Origin: JAZDRH01 sp047470865
GTDB taxonomy: Bacteria; Pseudomonadota; Gammaproteobacteria; Pseudomonadales; Pseudomonadaceae
Length of the DNA stretch: 19,470 nucleotides
Assembly: GCF_047470865.1 (NCBI RefSeq)
Contig: NZ_JAZDRH010000037.1
Coordinates: 1-19,470 of the forward strand
Reading direction: 5' to 3'
In this document: positions 8,569 through 16,642 of the stretch, in pieces
Layout: every line of letters starts with the position of its first letter
Position numbering within the stretch: the stretch's first letter is position 1
Program-made: the position numbers and the translations under genes
The notes under the pieces: model-generated
What the model saw: only the letters and a program-made list of their open reading frames with translations
Told to the model about the DNA's origin: nothing
The model's database searches: none

Positions 8569-9378
8569 CTAACTAGCCTTTTGGCAGTCAGGCGCTACAG
8601 TTTCTACTGGATCATACTGTAACCACTGCTCTGCAACTGCCTTTCTAATTCCCTCATAAGCCAGATTAGATGCCTCAGTACGCGTACGGCACTGCACCCC
8701 TATAGGTTTAAGCAGTTGGATATTTACCGTAAAGGAATCATTCCATAACACGGCTAATAAATGGTTGGCAAAAACATCATCCCCCACATAGGGTGTTATA
8801 GTGTCACGTTTTCCTTCACGAATATAAGTCAGTGCTACAGGCTGTACTGGGACCATAGTTTCAATACTGGCCGCCAATAAACGTGAATAAAATTTCTTTA
8901 CGCTTTGTCCATCAGTTGAAGTTCCTTCTGGAAACAACACTAGGCTATAGCCTTTATCCAAATATTCAGCAATTTGTGTTGTTATCTGATTCTGCTGGCC
9001 TTGCCCTCGCTGTATAAATAGCGTACCAGAACCCTGAGCTAACCAACCAAACACAGGCCAATTACGTACTTCAGCTTTAGATAAAAAAGAGAGTGGTTGC
9101 AACTGTCCAATAACCATTACATCCAACCAAGAGATATGATTGCTGACCCATAACATAGGTAAATTAGGCAGCTTTCCTGTTTGTTTAATATGCACAGGTA
9201 AAACAAAACACAACAGCTGCATAAAGCGCTGCGTGCATTGCTGTTTGTAAGCCGTTAATGATTTTTTACCTAATAAACTTAGCAGCTTAATATTAAGTAA
9301 CATAATCATAGCTAGCAGTAGCACCAGTGTTAAGGTAAGCACCCTATAAGCAAAGCGCAACGCTTTCAATATAACCAT
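8569..9378 (-). CDS. olsA: PlsC-like acyltransferase, probable lyso-ornithine lipid O-acyltransferase
   Basis: This 269-residue protein has one N-terminal membrane helix (about 12-36) and the glycerolipid acyltransferase motifs: the catalytic HX4D as His81/Asp86 in 'NHISWLD', and 'FPEGT' at 149-153. By itself this is an AGP acyltransferase-like enzyme. Its position 16 nt after an OlsB-type N-acyltransferase indicates OlsA, which adds the second fatty acyl chain to lyso-ornithine lipid at the inner membrane. A role in phosphatidic acid synthesis remains possible, because some OlsA enzymes do both. Confidence 0.85.
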   Translation of the reverse strand: MVILKALRFAYRVLTLTLVLLLAMIMLLNIKLLSLLGKKSLTAYKQQCTQRFMQLLCFVLPVHIKQTGKLPNLPMLWVSNHISWLDVMVIGQLQPLSFLSKAEVRNWPVFGWLAQGSGTLFIQRGQGQQNQITTQIAEYLDKGYSLVLFPEGTSTDGQSVKKFYSRLLAASIETMVPVQPVALTYIREGKRDTITPYVGDDVFANHLLAVLWNDSFTVNIQLLKPIGVQCRTRTEASNLAYEGIRKAVAEQWLQYDPVETVAPDCQKAS

Positions 9379-9394
9379 GTTACTCCTTTAGGAA

Positions 9395-10150
9395 TTAGTA
9401 GCTTGCATTAAAATGCCGCACATAACGCTGAGCCAACTGATTACGCTTAAGCAGAATGAATAAATCAGCTGTATTAAACTCTGGATCCCAACAAGGCTCA
9501 CCACAGATTTTAGCACCTAAGCGCATATAAGCTTTTAACAATGGCGGCATGCGAACGCTCACTACATTATCAAATGTTCCTAAATCCGGTAAGGTTTTTT
9601 TAGGCACGGCTTGAATGTACTCATCTGAAAAGTACTCTGCCTTTAATTGCTGAGTAATAGCGTAAGCTTGGTAGCCTCCATCATTCATAGAAACGCTAGC
9701 ACAGCCCATTAAATAGGAATAACGGCCTTCTTTCATGACCTGTGCCAGTTCGGCCCATAGTACAGCTATAGTTGCTCCATTACGGTACTTCTGCGCAACA
9801 CAAGTGCGACCAACTTCAAGCACATCACCAGATAATTGATCTAAGCCGTGTAAATGAAACTCATGTTCACTATAAAATGAACCGATCTTTTTAGCATTTT
9901 GGCTATTAAGAATGCGTGTGGTAGCTACCAATTGCCCTGAATTTCGTTCTCTAACACCAAGATGCATACAGAACTGATCGAACGAATCGATGTCTAACCC
10001 TGGCTCTTGGCAGGTTATTTCAGCCTTAAACTCTTCGCTGAATACCTGATAACGTAGTGCCTGAGCCTCTTGAATGGCTTCAGGAGTAATGAGCCGCACA
10101 GCATAAAAACGTGGAATATTAGTATCTTTCTGAGCTGTAACACTTGACAT
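9395..10150 (-). CDS. olsB: L-ornithine N-alpha-acyltransferase (OlsB, hemolysin-like GNAT)
   Basis: This 251-residue protein belongs to the acetyltransferase-like 'hemolysin' family. Characteristic segments are 'ALRYQVFSEEF', 'FDQFCMHLGVR', 'LVATTRILN', 'LEVGRTCVAQKYRNGATI' and 'YLMGCASVSM'. OlsB transfers a 3-hydroxyacyl chain from acyl carrier protein to the alpha-amino group of ornithine, giving lyso-ornithine lipid, which the next gene product completes. AAGGAG lies 8 nt before the ATG. Ornithine lipids replace phospholipids during phosphate limitation in many bacteria, but I see no clear PhoB box upstream; a 15-bp palindrome at 10200-10214 lies in the shared divergent promoter region. 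Confidence 0.88.
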   Translation of the reverse strand: MSSVTAQKDTNIPRFYAVRLITPEAIQEAQALRYQVFSEEFKAEITCQEPGLDIDSFDQFCMHLGVRERNSGQLVATTRILNSQNAKKIGSFYSEHEFHLHGLDQLSGDVLEVGRTCVAQKYRNGATIAVLWAELAQVMKEGRYSYLMGCASVSMNDGGYQAYAITQQLKAEYFSDEYIQAVPKKTLPDLGTFDNVVSVRMPPLLKAYMRLGAKICGEPCWDPEFNTADLFILLKRNQLAQRYVRHFNASY

Positions 10151-10199
10151 AGTTAGTCTCCTTGTCGCTCGCCCTATGATACAGAGAGCAAAAACCTTC

Positions 10200-10214
10200 T
10201 TAAGTTCAACTTAA
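10200..10214. promoter_or_regulatory. Perfect 15-bp palindrome between olsB and the divergent gene
   Basis: TTAAGTTCAACTTAA has two 7-bp arms around a single central base. It lies 50 nt upstream of the olsB start and about 59 nt upstream of the plus-strand start at 10273, a position suited to an operator acting on both promoters. The binding factor is unknown. Palindromes of this size fit TetR- or MarR-type dimers, which is inference. Confidence 0.45.
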
Positions 10215-10229
10215 AAGTAGGAGCTAAAT

Positions 10230-10271
10230 ATGTCAATATTATTACACTTACGAGGCAATAGAGAGTTTTAA
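10230..10271 (+). CDS. Possible 13-residue leader peptide
   Basis: A short frame reads MSILLHLRGNREF and stops at 10269-10271, one base before the ATG of the next gene. It has its own good ribosome binding site (TAGGAG, 7 nt upstream of its ATG). This spacing would let ribosomes terminate and restart on the following gene. It could also be chance; the downstream gene has a separate weaker GAGAG site. Confidence 0.35.
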   Translation: MSILLHLRGNREF

Positions 10272-10272
10272 A

Positions 10273-11157
10273 ATGCTATGGACTAAACTTCTAAGCCCTG
10301 TAACAAAGTTGCCAAAGCAACCTTTGCCTGCGTGGTTTAACCAACTTAAAGATTTAGTTTCGCTAGACACTCCATTTGATTTTTCTGTGCTTGGCGGACG
10401 TGCTGCACTTAACCCTAGCTATGCGTTTTTCGCTGGCTACCAAGCAGCTTTACATGACCTGCTACCTGATGCACCAGATGGCATTGGAGCGTTCTGTATT
10501 AGTGAAGAACGTAAAGTACAGCCTAGTGAGCTCAATACACGCCTAGATCAAGGAAAAGTCACTGGTTTTAAAGATTTTGCCACCTGTGCCACCTTCGCCA
10601 GCTGGTTTATTGTATTAGCTCGCATTGAGCAAAAAGAACAGCCTGTACAACTAGAGGCCTGTTTAATTGCTAAAGAGGCTAAGAATCTTGTCGTTACAGA
10701 GCTACCAGCACTGTCTTTTTTACCTGATATTTCCCATGGAAAAATCACACTCAGCGATACGCCTGCGCTGCGCTTACCAGGTGACGGCTGGGATGATTAC
10801 GCCAAACGCTTTCGTATCCTTGAAGATGCTTATGTGCTCGCAGCACTTTCAGGCTGGTTATACAGTTGCGCCATTGAAGAAAAATGGCCACATACATTAA
10901 TCACAAGCCTGACAGGAATTCTAGCCTGTATTCGCCAAGCACTTAGCATTCCTACGAATGAACCTAGCATGCATTTGTTACTTGAGTCAGGTTTTATGCA
11001 GTTTGAAGACCTTGCATTTGAATTAGTAAGCACAATGCATAAAGTTCAAAGTCCACACTTAGCAGACTGGAAGCGTGACCGTGAAATTTTAAACCTGTCA
11101 CGTTATCCACGCCATAAACGATTATCCAATGCATTAACGGCTCTGCGTTTGATATAA
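10273..11157 (+). CDS. Acyl-CoA-dehydrogenase-like protein, shortened
   Basis: This 294-residue protein resembles acyl-CoA dehydrogenases in its middle: 'GIGAFCISEERKVQP' and 'GKVTGFKDFATCATFASWF' match the flavin/substrate beta-barrel domain, and 'LPGDGWDDYAKRFRILEDAYVLAALSGWL' resembles the junction to the C-terminal helical domain. Typical enzymes have about 380 residues; here only about 75 precede the barrel and the C-terminal bundle is short. It may be a specialised or non-catalytic homologue. It is divergent from olsB, and the metallo-beta-lactamase-fold gene follows after 62 nt on the same strand. The assignment rests on motif resemblance, so confidence is moderate. Confidence 0.55.
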   Translation: MLWTKLLSPVTKLPKQPLPAWFNQLKDLVSLDTPFDFSVLGGRAALNPSYAFFAGYQAALHDLLPDAPDGIGAFCISEERKVQPSELNTRLDQGKVTGFKDFATCATFASWFIVLARIEQKEQPVQLEACLIAKEAKNLVVTELPALSFLPDISHGKITLSDTPALRLPGDGWDDYAKRFRILEDAYVLAALSGWLYSCAIEEKWPHTLITSLTGILACIRQALSIPTNEPSMHLLLESGFMQFEDLAFELVSTMHKVQSPHLADWKRDREILNLSRYPRHKRLSNALTALRLI

Positions 11158-11219
11158 ATCAGAGCCCTAAAAAACTGCACTGGCATAGTGAATGCATATT
11201 TTTCTAAGGTAAAGCCGTA

Positions 11220-12005
11220 ATGAGTCGTGAACCTATTGTGCTGTTTGATAATGGTACTCATCAGTGCCTGCAGTTTGATGATCTAGTGAGTGGAGATGGT
11301 ATTCAATCTAACCAATTTCTAATCACTAACAACAATCAATCATTATTGTTAGATCCTGGTGGGGATTTAACCTACACGCCTCTATCTTTGGAAATCTCAA
11401 AACATATTAATTTTAAAGATTTGAGCTATATTTTTGCGTCTCACCAAGACCCAGACATTATTGCGGCGCTTGATAAATGGCTACTGCATACTCAAGCCAA
11501 AGTAATTACGTCCAAACTATGGGCTCGCTTTTTACCTCATTTAACCGCCGGCTACTTAACCATTAGCCATGGTATTAGCACAACTGATCGCGTTATTGCC
11601 TTACCTGATGGTGGCGCTTCCTTCAAGTTAGGTGAAGCACGCTTAAAAGCAATTCCTGCCCATTTTCTACACTCCGTTGGTAATTTCCAACTGTATGACC
11701 CAATCAGTAAAATTTTGTTCTCTGGTGACATGGGGGCTTCTTTAGTAGAGGATGCCCAGCCAGTAACTAACTTTGCTGAACATATTACACATATGGAAGG
11801 TTTCCATCGCCGCTACATGGTGAGCCATAAAGTATGTAAATACTGGGCAAACATGGTTCGCACGCTAGATGTTGACATGATTGTTCCACAGCATGGTCGA
11901 CCATTTAAAGGTAAGGAAATGATTAATCAATTCTTAGCTTGGATTGAAAACCTTGAATGCGGTATCGACTTAATGACGCAAGAGCATTTCCGTGTACCTA
12001 ACTAA
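11220..12005 (+). CDS. Metallo-beta-lactamase-fold di-iron protein (oxygen-binding, FprA/ODP-like)
   Basis: This 261-residue protein has the lactamase fold with ligands in order: His75-x-Asp77-x-Asp79 in 'SHQDPD', His148/His151 in 'PAHFLHSVGNF', Asp170 in 'FSGDMG' and His225 in 'VPQHGRPF'. The H-x-(D/E)-x-D pattern in place of H-x-H-x-D-H is that of the flavodiiron (FprA/ROO) and ODP groups, which bind two irons and react with oxygen or nitric oxide, rather than of zinc hydrolases. No flavodoxin or rubredoxin domain is attached, so it would need a separate electron partner or act as an oxygen sensor. AAGG lies about 9 nt before the ATG. It ends 37 nt before a strong terminator. Confidence 0.8.
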   Translation: MSREPIVLFDNGTHQCLQFDDLVSGDGIQSNQFLITNNNQSLLLDPGGDLTYTPLSLEISKHINFKDLSYIFASHQDPDIIAALDKWLLHTQAKVITSKLWARFLPHLTAGYLTISHGISTTDRVIALPDGGASFKLGEARLKAIPAHFLHSVGNFQLYDPISKILFSGDMGASLVEDAQPVTNFAEHITHMEGFHRRYMVSHKVCKYWANMVRTLDVDMIVPQHGRPFKGKEMINQFLAWIENLECGIDLMTQEHFRVPN

Positions 12006-12042
12006 GTTACTGTAACAATTTACTTAGGTTGTAGTTCCAATC

Positions 12043-12076
12043 AAAAATCCGATATTAAAACTAATATCGGATTTTT
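12043..12076 (+). terminator. Intrinsic terminator after the di-iron protein gene
   Basis: A perfect 15-bp stem (12043-12057 with 12062-12076), a 4-nt loop and a five-T run in the right arm lie 37 nt past the stop codon at 12005. Confidence 0.9.
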
Positions 12077-12151
12077 AGCCTTCTGATTTACATCTAACAT
12101 CGCCCTGCATTGTTTTACCTTTTATGTTCAGCACATCACCTAGGTAAATTC

Positions 12152-12925
12152 ATGAAAAATTATTTCCAGCATTACACAACCTGCATTTTTATATTTTTTC
12201 TTTTAGGGTTTACGGAGCTAGCCCAGTCTGCGCCTTTGGCGCATTTAGAATTTAAACCTGACTTATTAACAACTCAAGAACAACAGCAAATTTGTCATCA
12301 GCTCCAAACTTTATGCACTAACCAATCAAAATGGCGCAGTATTAGAACAACTAACCAGACTATTTGGCTGTTATTTGATAATCACATAGCGCTATTTATT
12401 GCCAGCCCAAATGGTTTAAAACTCAGCCAGCAGTGGTCTATCGAACAAGCGGATAATAATTCAGAAGATTACGTAGATATTTCATATTTTATCTACCCTA
12501 AACTCTTTGTAATGGATGAGCATCGCTATGCTGTTACTTGGATTCATCAGTATAACGAAATGTATTCAGGTGGCGGTGCAAATATACAACTAGCTGATTT
12601 TTATGAGTTAAAACAAGAAGGAAACACACAAGCATTTATTCATGGATATCCATTTTATGTCGATAGTTTTACCCGAGCCTGTTTTTCAGAAAACGATTAC
12701 AAAAAAGCCCAAGATAACTGCCATGATGAATTATTATTAACAGTAGATATTCGCTTCGTAAAGCCTATGCTTTGGCAATTTAATTATACTTATAACGCCA
12801 GCCTTTCCCCTGTTTCTGGCCAAACACCACCCTTGAAAAATCGCCTAACTATGACTATTAAATTAGACCAACCACCGAAACGGCTCACATTTCCTAATGA
12901 TTGGAATATAGGCGTTAATTATTAG
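12152..12925 (+). CDS. Exported protein of unknown function
   Basis: About 257 residues from the ATG at 12152; a TTG 14 codons upstream at 12110 is in frame, but the ATG has AGGT 7 nt before it and begins a normal signal peptide (MKNYFQ, hydrophobic IFIFFLLGF, cleavage probably after AQSA). The mature protein is rich in aromatic residues, with 'WLLFDNHIALFIA', 'YAVTWIHQYNEMYSGGGANI' and a Cys pair 'RACFSENDY...DNCHDE'. It looks like a periplasmic beta-rich protein. I recognise no family. It is monocistronic: a terminator precedes it and clpB converges on it. Confidence 0.7.
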   Translation: MKNYFQHYTTCIFIFFLLGFTELAQSAPLAHLEFKPDLLTTQEQQQICHQLQTLCTNQSKWRSIRTTNQTIWLLFDNHIALFIASPNGLKLSQQWSIEQADNNSEDYVDISYFIYPKLFVMDEHRYAVTWIHQYNEMYSGGGANIQLADFYELKQEGNTQAFIHGYPFYVDSFTRACFSENDYKKAQDNCHDELLLTVDIRFVKPMLWQFNYTYNASLSPVSGQTPPLKNRLTMTIKLDQPPKRLTFPNDWNIGVNY

Positions 12926-12986
12926 CTTACTTTATTTACATTATTTTAAAACAAAACCGTTATTTGCAAATCCCTTTAAACAACTG

Positions 12987-13026
12987 CAAAAAAAATGCCG
13001 CCTAATGTTTTACCTATAGGCGGCAT
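12987..13026 (-). terminator. clpB terminator
   Basis: On the minus strand a 10-bp GC-rich stem (13017-13026 with 12995-13004) with a 12-nt loop is followed by a run of U (A tract from about 12987 on the plus strand). It lies 17 nt past the clpB stop codon. Confidence 0.85.
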
Positions 13027-13042
13027 ACTATTTTAAGTATAT

Positions 13043-15607
13043 TTACTTAAACACTATTTCATCGGCTTCCAATTTGGCATGAATAGTTGTATTTGGCATA
13101 AAGTCTCCTGCTAAAATCTGCTGTGCCAATGGATTTTCAATCCAACGCTGAATTGCACGTTTTAACGGACGCGCACCAAACACAGGATCATAGCCCACAG
13201 CCACCAACTTAGTCATAGCTTCTGGCTCAATAGTTAAGTTTAGATCACGCTCAGCTAAACGTTTGCGCAAGCGCTGCAATTGAATATCTGCAATACCTGC
13301 AATCTGCTCTTTAGCTAATGGATCAAAAATCACTAACTCATCAATACGGTTAATAAATTCAGGGCGGAAATGGCTAGTTACTGCATCCATCACTGCCGCC
13401 TGCTGAGCCTCTCGGTCATCGACTAACTCTTGAATCTGCACAGAACCAAGGTTAGACGTCATCACCACAACAGTGTTTCTGAAGTCTACTGTGCGACCTT
13501 GGCTATCGGTCAAGCGCCCATCTTCCAGCACCTGCAATAACACGTTAAATACATCAGGATGGGCTTTTTCCACTTCATCCATCAGTACTACAGAATACGG
13601 CTTGCGGCGTACAGCCTCTGTCAGATAACCACCTTCTTCATAGCCTACATAGCCTGGTGGAGCACCAATTAAGCGAGCAACTGAGTGTTTTTCCATAAAC
13701 TCCGACATATCAATGCGGATCATGGCCTCTTCAGTATCAAATAAAAACTCAGCTAAGGCTTTACAAAGTTCTGTTTTACCAACACCCGTTGGGCCTAAAA
13801 ATAGGAAAGAACCACTTGGACGATCAGGATCAGCTAAGCCAGCACGTGAACGGCGCACCGCATTAGAAACAGCAATTACTGCTTCATCTTGACCAATGAC
13901 GCGTTTATGCAACTGTTCCTCCATGCGCAATAGCTTTTCTCGCTCCCCCTCAAGCATTTTGGCTACAGGAATGCCCGTCCACTTTGAGACTACTTCAGCA
14001 ATCTCATCATCTGTTACCTCATTGCGCAGTAGTTGATGTTCTACTTTGCTGTGCTCATCTACAGATTCCAAGTCACGCTCTAACTGAGGAATAACGCCAT
14101 ATTGCAATTCAGACATACGTGCTAAATCACTATTGCGACTGGCCATTTCCAGCTCAATACGGGCTTTTTCTAGTTTGTCTTTAATTTGTGCACTGCCTTG
14201 CACAGCGGCTTTTTCAGATTTCCAGATTTGTTCAAGATCAGCATATTCACGTTCTAACTCAGCAATCTCATCTTTAAGTTTTTGCAAACGCTGTAAAGAG
14301 GCATCATCTGACTCTTTTTTAAGTGCTTCTTGTTCAATTTTTAGCTGAATTAAACGACGCTCCAAACGATCGAGTGCTTCTGGTTTAGAGTCGATTTCCA
14401 TACGGATACGACTCGCTGCTTCATCAATTAAATCAATAGCTTTATCAGGTAGCTGACGATCAGTAATGTATCTATGGGAAAGCTTCGCCGCCGCGATAAT
14501 AGCGCCATCAGTAATACGCACTTTATGGTGCACCTCATAACGCTCTTTTAAGCCACGCAAAATAGCAATGGTGTCTTCTTCGTTTGGCTCATCCACTAAT
14601 ACTTTTTGGAATCGACGCTCTAAGGCAGCATCTTTCTCAATAAATTGACGGTATTCATCTAGCGTAGTTGCACCCACACAATGCAGCTCACCACGCGCTA
14701 ACGCAGGCTTTAACATATTTCCTGCATCCATAGCCCCATCGGCTTTACCTGCGCCAACCATGGTATGGATTTCATCAATAAAAAGAATCACCTGCCCTTC
14801 TTGTTTGGCCAGTTCATTCAACAGACTTTTTAAACGTTCCTCAAACTCACCACGGAATTTAGCTCCTGCAATTAAGGCCCCCATATCCAGCGATAGTAAG
14901 CGTTTGCCACGTAGGCCGTCGGGTACTTCACCATTGACAATACGCTGTGCCAAACCTTCAACAATAGCGGTTTTACCTACACCTGGCTCACCAATAAGCA
15001 CTGGATTATTTTTTGTGCGACGTTGCAACACTTGAATAGTGCGACGAATCTCGTCATCTCGGCCAATAACAGGATCAAGCTTGCCTTGCTCAGCACGCTC
15101 AGTCATATCAATAGTGTACTTATCTAACGCTTGGCGTGATTGTTCTACATTAGGATCATCCACATTTTGCCCGCCACGCAGATTATTAATTGCGTTTTCT
15201 AACGCTTTACGTGTAATGCCCTGCGCCAATAACACCTTACCTAAAGCCGTGTTGTTATCCATCGCCGCAATCAATACCATTTCACTAGAAATGTACTGAT
15301 CACCACTTTGTTGAGCTAAACGATCCGCCTGATTTAATAACCGCGCACTATCTTGCGATAAACTAATATCTCCTGTTGGATGCTGGATTTTTCCTAATTG
15401 GTCTAGCTTATTCTGTAACTCTTGTCGTAAACCATTAACATTAAAACCGACTTGCATTAGCAAAGGACGAACACTGCCGCCTTGCTGATCTAGCAACGCC
15501 AACATGATATGCAATGGTTCTATTGCCGCATGATCATGCCCGATGGCCATTGACTGCGCATCGGATAATGCCATTTGCAATTGGCTAGTAAAACGATCTA
15601 TACGCAT
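13043..15607 (-). CDS. clpB: ATP-dependent disaggregase ClpB
   Basis: This 854-residue Hsp100 protein (E. coli 857) extracts polypeptides from aggregates together with DnaK/DnaJ/GrpE in the cytoplasm. Domains in order are the Clp N-domain (1-145), AAA+ module 1 with Walker A 'GEPGVGKTA' at 206-214 and Walker B 'ILFIDEIHT', the coiled-coil M-domain (about 410-520), and AAA+ module 2 with 'GPTGVGKTE' (about 605) and 'SVVLMDEVEKAH'. No ClpP-binding loop is expected or apparent. It is complete. A sigma-32 promoter lies upstream at 15674-15701, with AGAGG 8 nt before the ATG. Confidence 0.98.
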   Translation of the reverse strand: MRIDRFTSQLQMALSDAQSMAIGHDHAAIEPLHIMLALLDQQGGSVRPLLMQVGFNVNGLRQELQNKLDQLGKIQHPTGDISLSQDSARLLNQADRLAQQSGDQYISSEMVLIAAMDNNTALGKVLLAQGITRKALENAINNLRGGQNVDDPNVEQSRQALDKYTIDMTERAEQGKLDPVIGRDDEIRRTIQVLQRRTKNNPVLIGEPGVGKTAIVEGLAQRIVNGEVPDGLRGKRLLSLDMGALIAGAKFRGEFEERLKSLLNELAKQEGQVILFIDEIHTMVGAGKADGAMDAGNMLKPALARGELHCVGATTLDEYRQFIEKDAALERRFQKVLVDEPNEEDTIAILRGLKERYEVHHKVRITDGAIIAAAKLSHRYITDRQLPDKAIDLIDEAASRIRMEIDSKPEALDRLERRLIQLKIEQEALKKESDDASLQRLQKLKDEIAELEREYADLEQIWKSEKAAVQGSAQIKDKLEKARIELEMASRNSDLARMSELQYGVIPQLERDLESVDEHSKVEHQLLRNEVTDDEIAEVVSKWTGIPVAKMLEGEREKLLRMEEQLHKRVIGQDEAVIAVSNAVRRSRAGLADPDRPSGSFLFLGPTGVGKTELCKALAEFLFDTEEAMIRIDMSEFMEKHSVARLIGAPPGYVGYEEGGYLTEAVRRKPYSVVLMDEVEKAHPDVFNVLLQVLEDGRLTDSQGRTVDFRNTVVVMTSNLGSVQIQELVDDREAQQAAVMDAVTSHFRPEFINRIDELVIFDPLAKEQIAGIADIQLQRLRKRLAERDLNLTIEPEAMTKLVAVGYDPVFGARPLKRAIQRWIENPLAQQILAGDFMPNTTIHAKLEADEIVFK

Positions 15608-15673
15608 AAGAAATTCCTCTCAATTTAATCTAGCAAGTCAGCAAACAGCCTATTTCTTGCCTTAATGTCTAAT

Positions 15674-15701
15674 AGATAAGGCTAGTTTTTATAATTTCAA
15701 G
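15674..15701 (-). promoter_or_regulatory. Sigma-32 heat-shock promoter of clpB
   Basis: On the minus strand, CTTGAAA (a perfect -35) is separated by 13 nt from CCTTATCT, which agrees with CCCCATNT at six of eight positions. It lies about 65-95 nt upstream of the clpB ATG. Confidence 0.75.
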
Positions 15702-15868
15702 GTATTCCTATTGACACACAGCCTGTCTGGTGATCTAGACATAATAAATAGTCTAAGCAATTGAAAGTTACTGACTATTGTCTAAATTCAGCTCGCTAAC
15801 TTAGCAACCTGAGTCGACTTCTGCATTATTTTGCTGTACCATTTGTCGACACCCAAAAGTTGGGCACA

Positions 15869-16221
15869 GGGGCCGATTAGGATTCGACGCCGGTTGCGAA
15901 ACTTGAGGGGCATGCCGAGTTGGTAACAGATCTCGTAAATCCGCTGTTGCAAACTGTATAGTTGCCAACGACGACAACTACGCTCTAGCTGCTTAATCAG
16001 CTAGCAGTCGCTAGGGGATGCCTGTAAACCCGAAACGACTGTCAGATAGAACAGGATCGTCGCCAAGTTCGCTGTGGACGTAACGACTAAAACTTACACA
16101 GCTCGCTCCAAGCACCCTGCCACTCGGGCCGTGCGGAGTTAACTCAGTAGAGATGGCTAAGCATGTAGAACCGATAGCAGAGTACTGACGGACGGGGGTT
16201 CAAATCCCCCCGGCTCCACCA
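15869..16221 (+). ncRNA. ssrA: tmRNA (ssrA)
   Basis: This one-piece tmRNA of about 353 nt rescues stalled ribosomes and tags the unfinished protein for proteolysis. The 5' end GGGGCCG pairs with CGGCTCC before the terminal ACCA, forming the tRNA-like acceptor stem (including the usual G-U pair). 'GATTCGACG' near the 5' end and 'GGGTTCAAATCCCCC' (T-arm) near the 3' end are diagnostic. The tag frame starts at GCC 15964 and reads ANDDNYALAA with TAA at 15994-15996. This equals the Pseudomonas tag as I recall it. SmpB is the partner; its gene is not in the window. Confidence 0.97.
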
Positions 16222-16229
16222 GACAAAGC

Positions 16230-16332
16230 CAGTAAAATCAATAGCTTAGATTAAAAATACTGTCCAAAAACTGTCTATAAATGTCCACATTTAGCTACAG
16301 TTGGGCAGCTTTTGGACAACATTGTTTTACTG
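16230..16332. repeat. Nested inverted repeats downstream of ssrA
   Basis: Three palindromes share roughly one centre: an outer 12-13 bp pair with one bulge (16230-16242 with 16321-16332), a middle 15-bp pair with one mismatch and one G-U (16261-16275 with 16304-16318), and an inner TAAATGT-CC-ACATTTA at about 16277-16292. The block lies between the tmRNA 3' end and its terminator. It could be an RNA fold in the tmRNA precursor, or the remains of recombinase sites of an element integrated at ssrA. Confidence 0.55.
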
Positions 16333-16341
16333 CAAAAATAG

Positions 16342-16374
16342 AGCCCGAAGCGGACAATCTGCTTCGGGCTTTTT
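16342..16374 (+). terminator. Intrinsic terminator of the tmRNA transcript
   Basis: A 10-bp GC-rich stem (16342-16351 with 16361-16370) is followed by TTTT. It lies 121 nt past the mature tmRNA end, so the precursor must be trimmed at its 3' end. Confidence 0.88.
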
Positions 16375-16482
16375 ATAGCACTCATAAAAATTAAAAATAA
16401 TTAAATGTGATGGCTCATACTGGCTGCTATAGCGTGATATTGAAGGCAAGACTGGAATGCTTCACGGCTGCACCGTCCCCCC

Positions 16483-16635
16483 TTAATCTGAATGAAGAAC
16501 TAAATTCTCCTTTGGCCTTCTTTTTTCAATAGCTAGCTGTAAGGCTCGTCGCACTAACTTTGAGTCTGCTCTATCTGAAAACGCCCAACTAATGATTTTC
16601 CTCGAATAAAGATCCATTACTATGCCAACCCTTGC
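16483..16635 (-). pseudogene. IS3-family transposase fragment
   Basis: A minus-strand frame of 44 codons from an ATG at 16617, open a few codons further up, reads 'VMDLYSRKIISWAFSDR...LQLAIEKRRP...LVLHSD' and then stops. This is the DDE integrase core of IS3-group OrfB, including the strand with 'VMDLYSR' and the second catalytic Asp in 'HSD', where intact proteins usually continue with a Gly-rich segment. Both ends of the transposase are missing and no terminal repeats are evident. It abuts the broken hemagglutinin fragment at 16643, so insertion and decay of this IS may have truncated that gene. Confidence 0.8.
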
Positions 16636-16642
16636 TCAGTTC

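Noticed and set aside
14133..15299. Several plus-strand open frames opposite clpB
   Set aside because: They are low-complexity Ser/Arg-rich shadows of the ClpB frame with no family signals.
15711..15745. TTGACA box as ssrA promoter
   Set aside because: At 17-nt spacing the -10 is poor (TCTAGA), and the better AT-rich box is 23 nt away, so the promoter was not listed.
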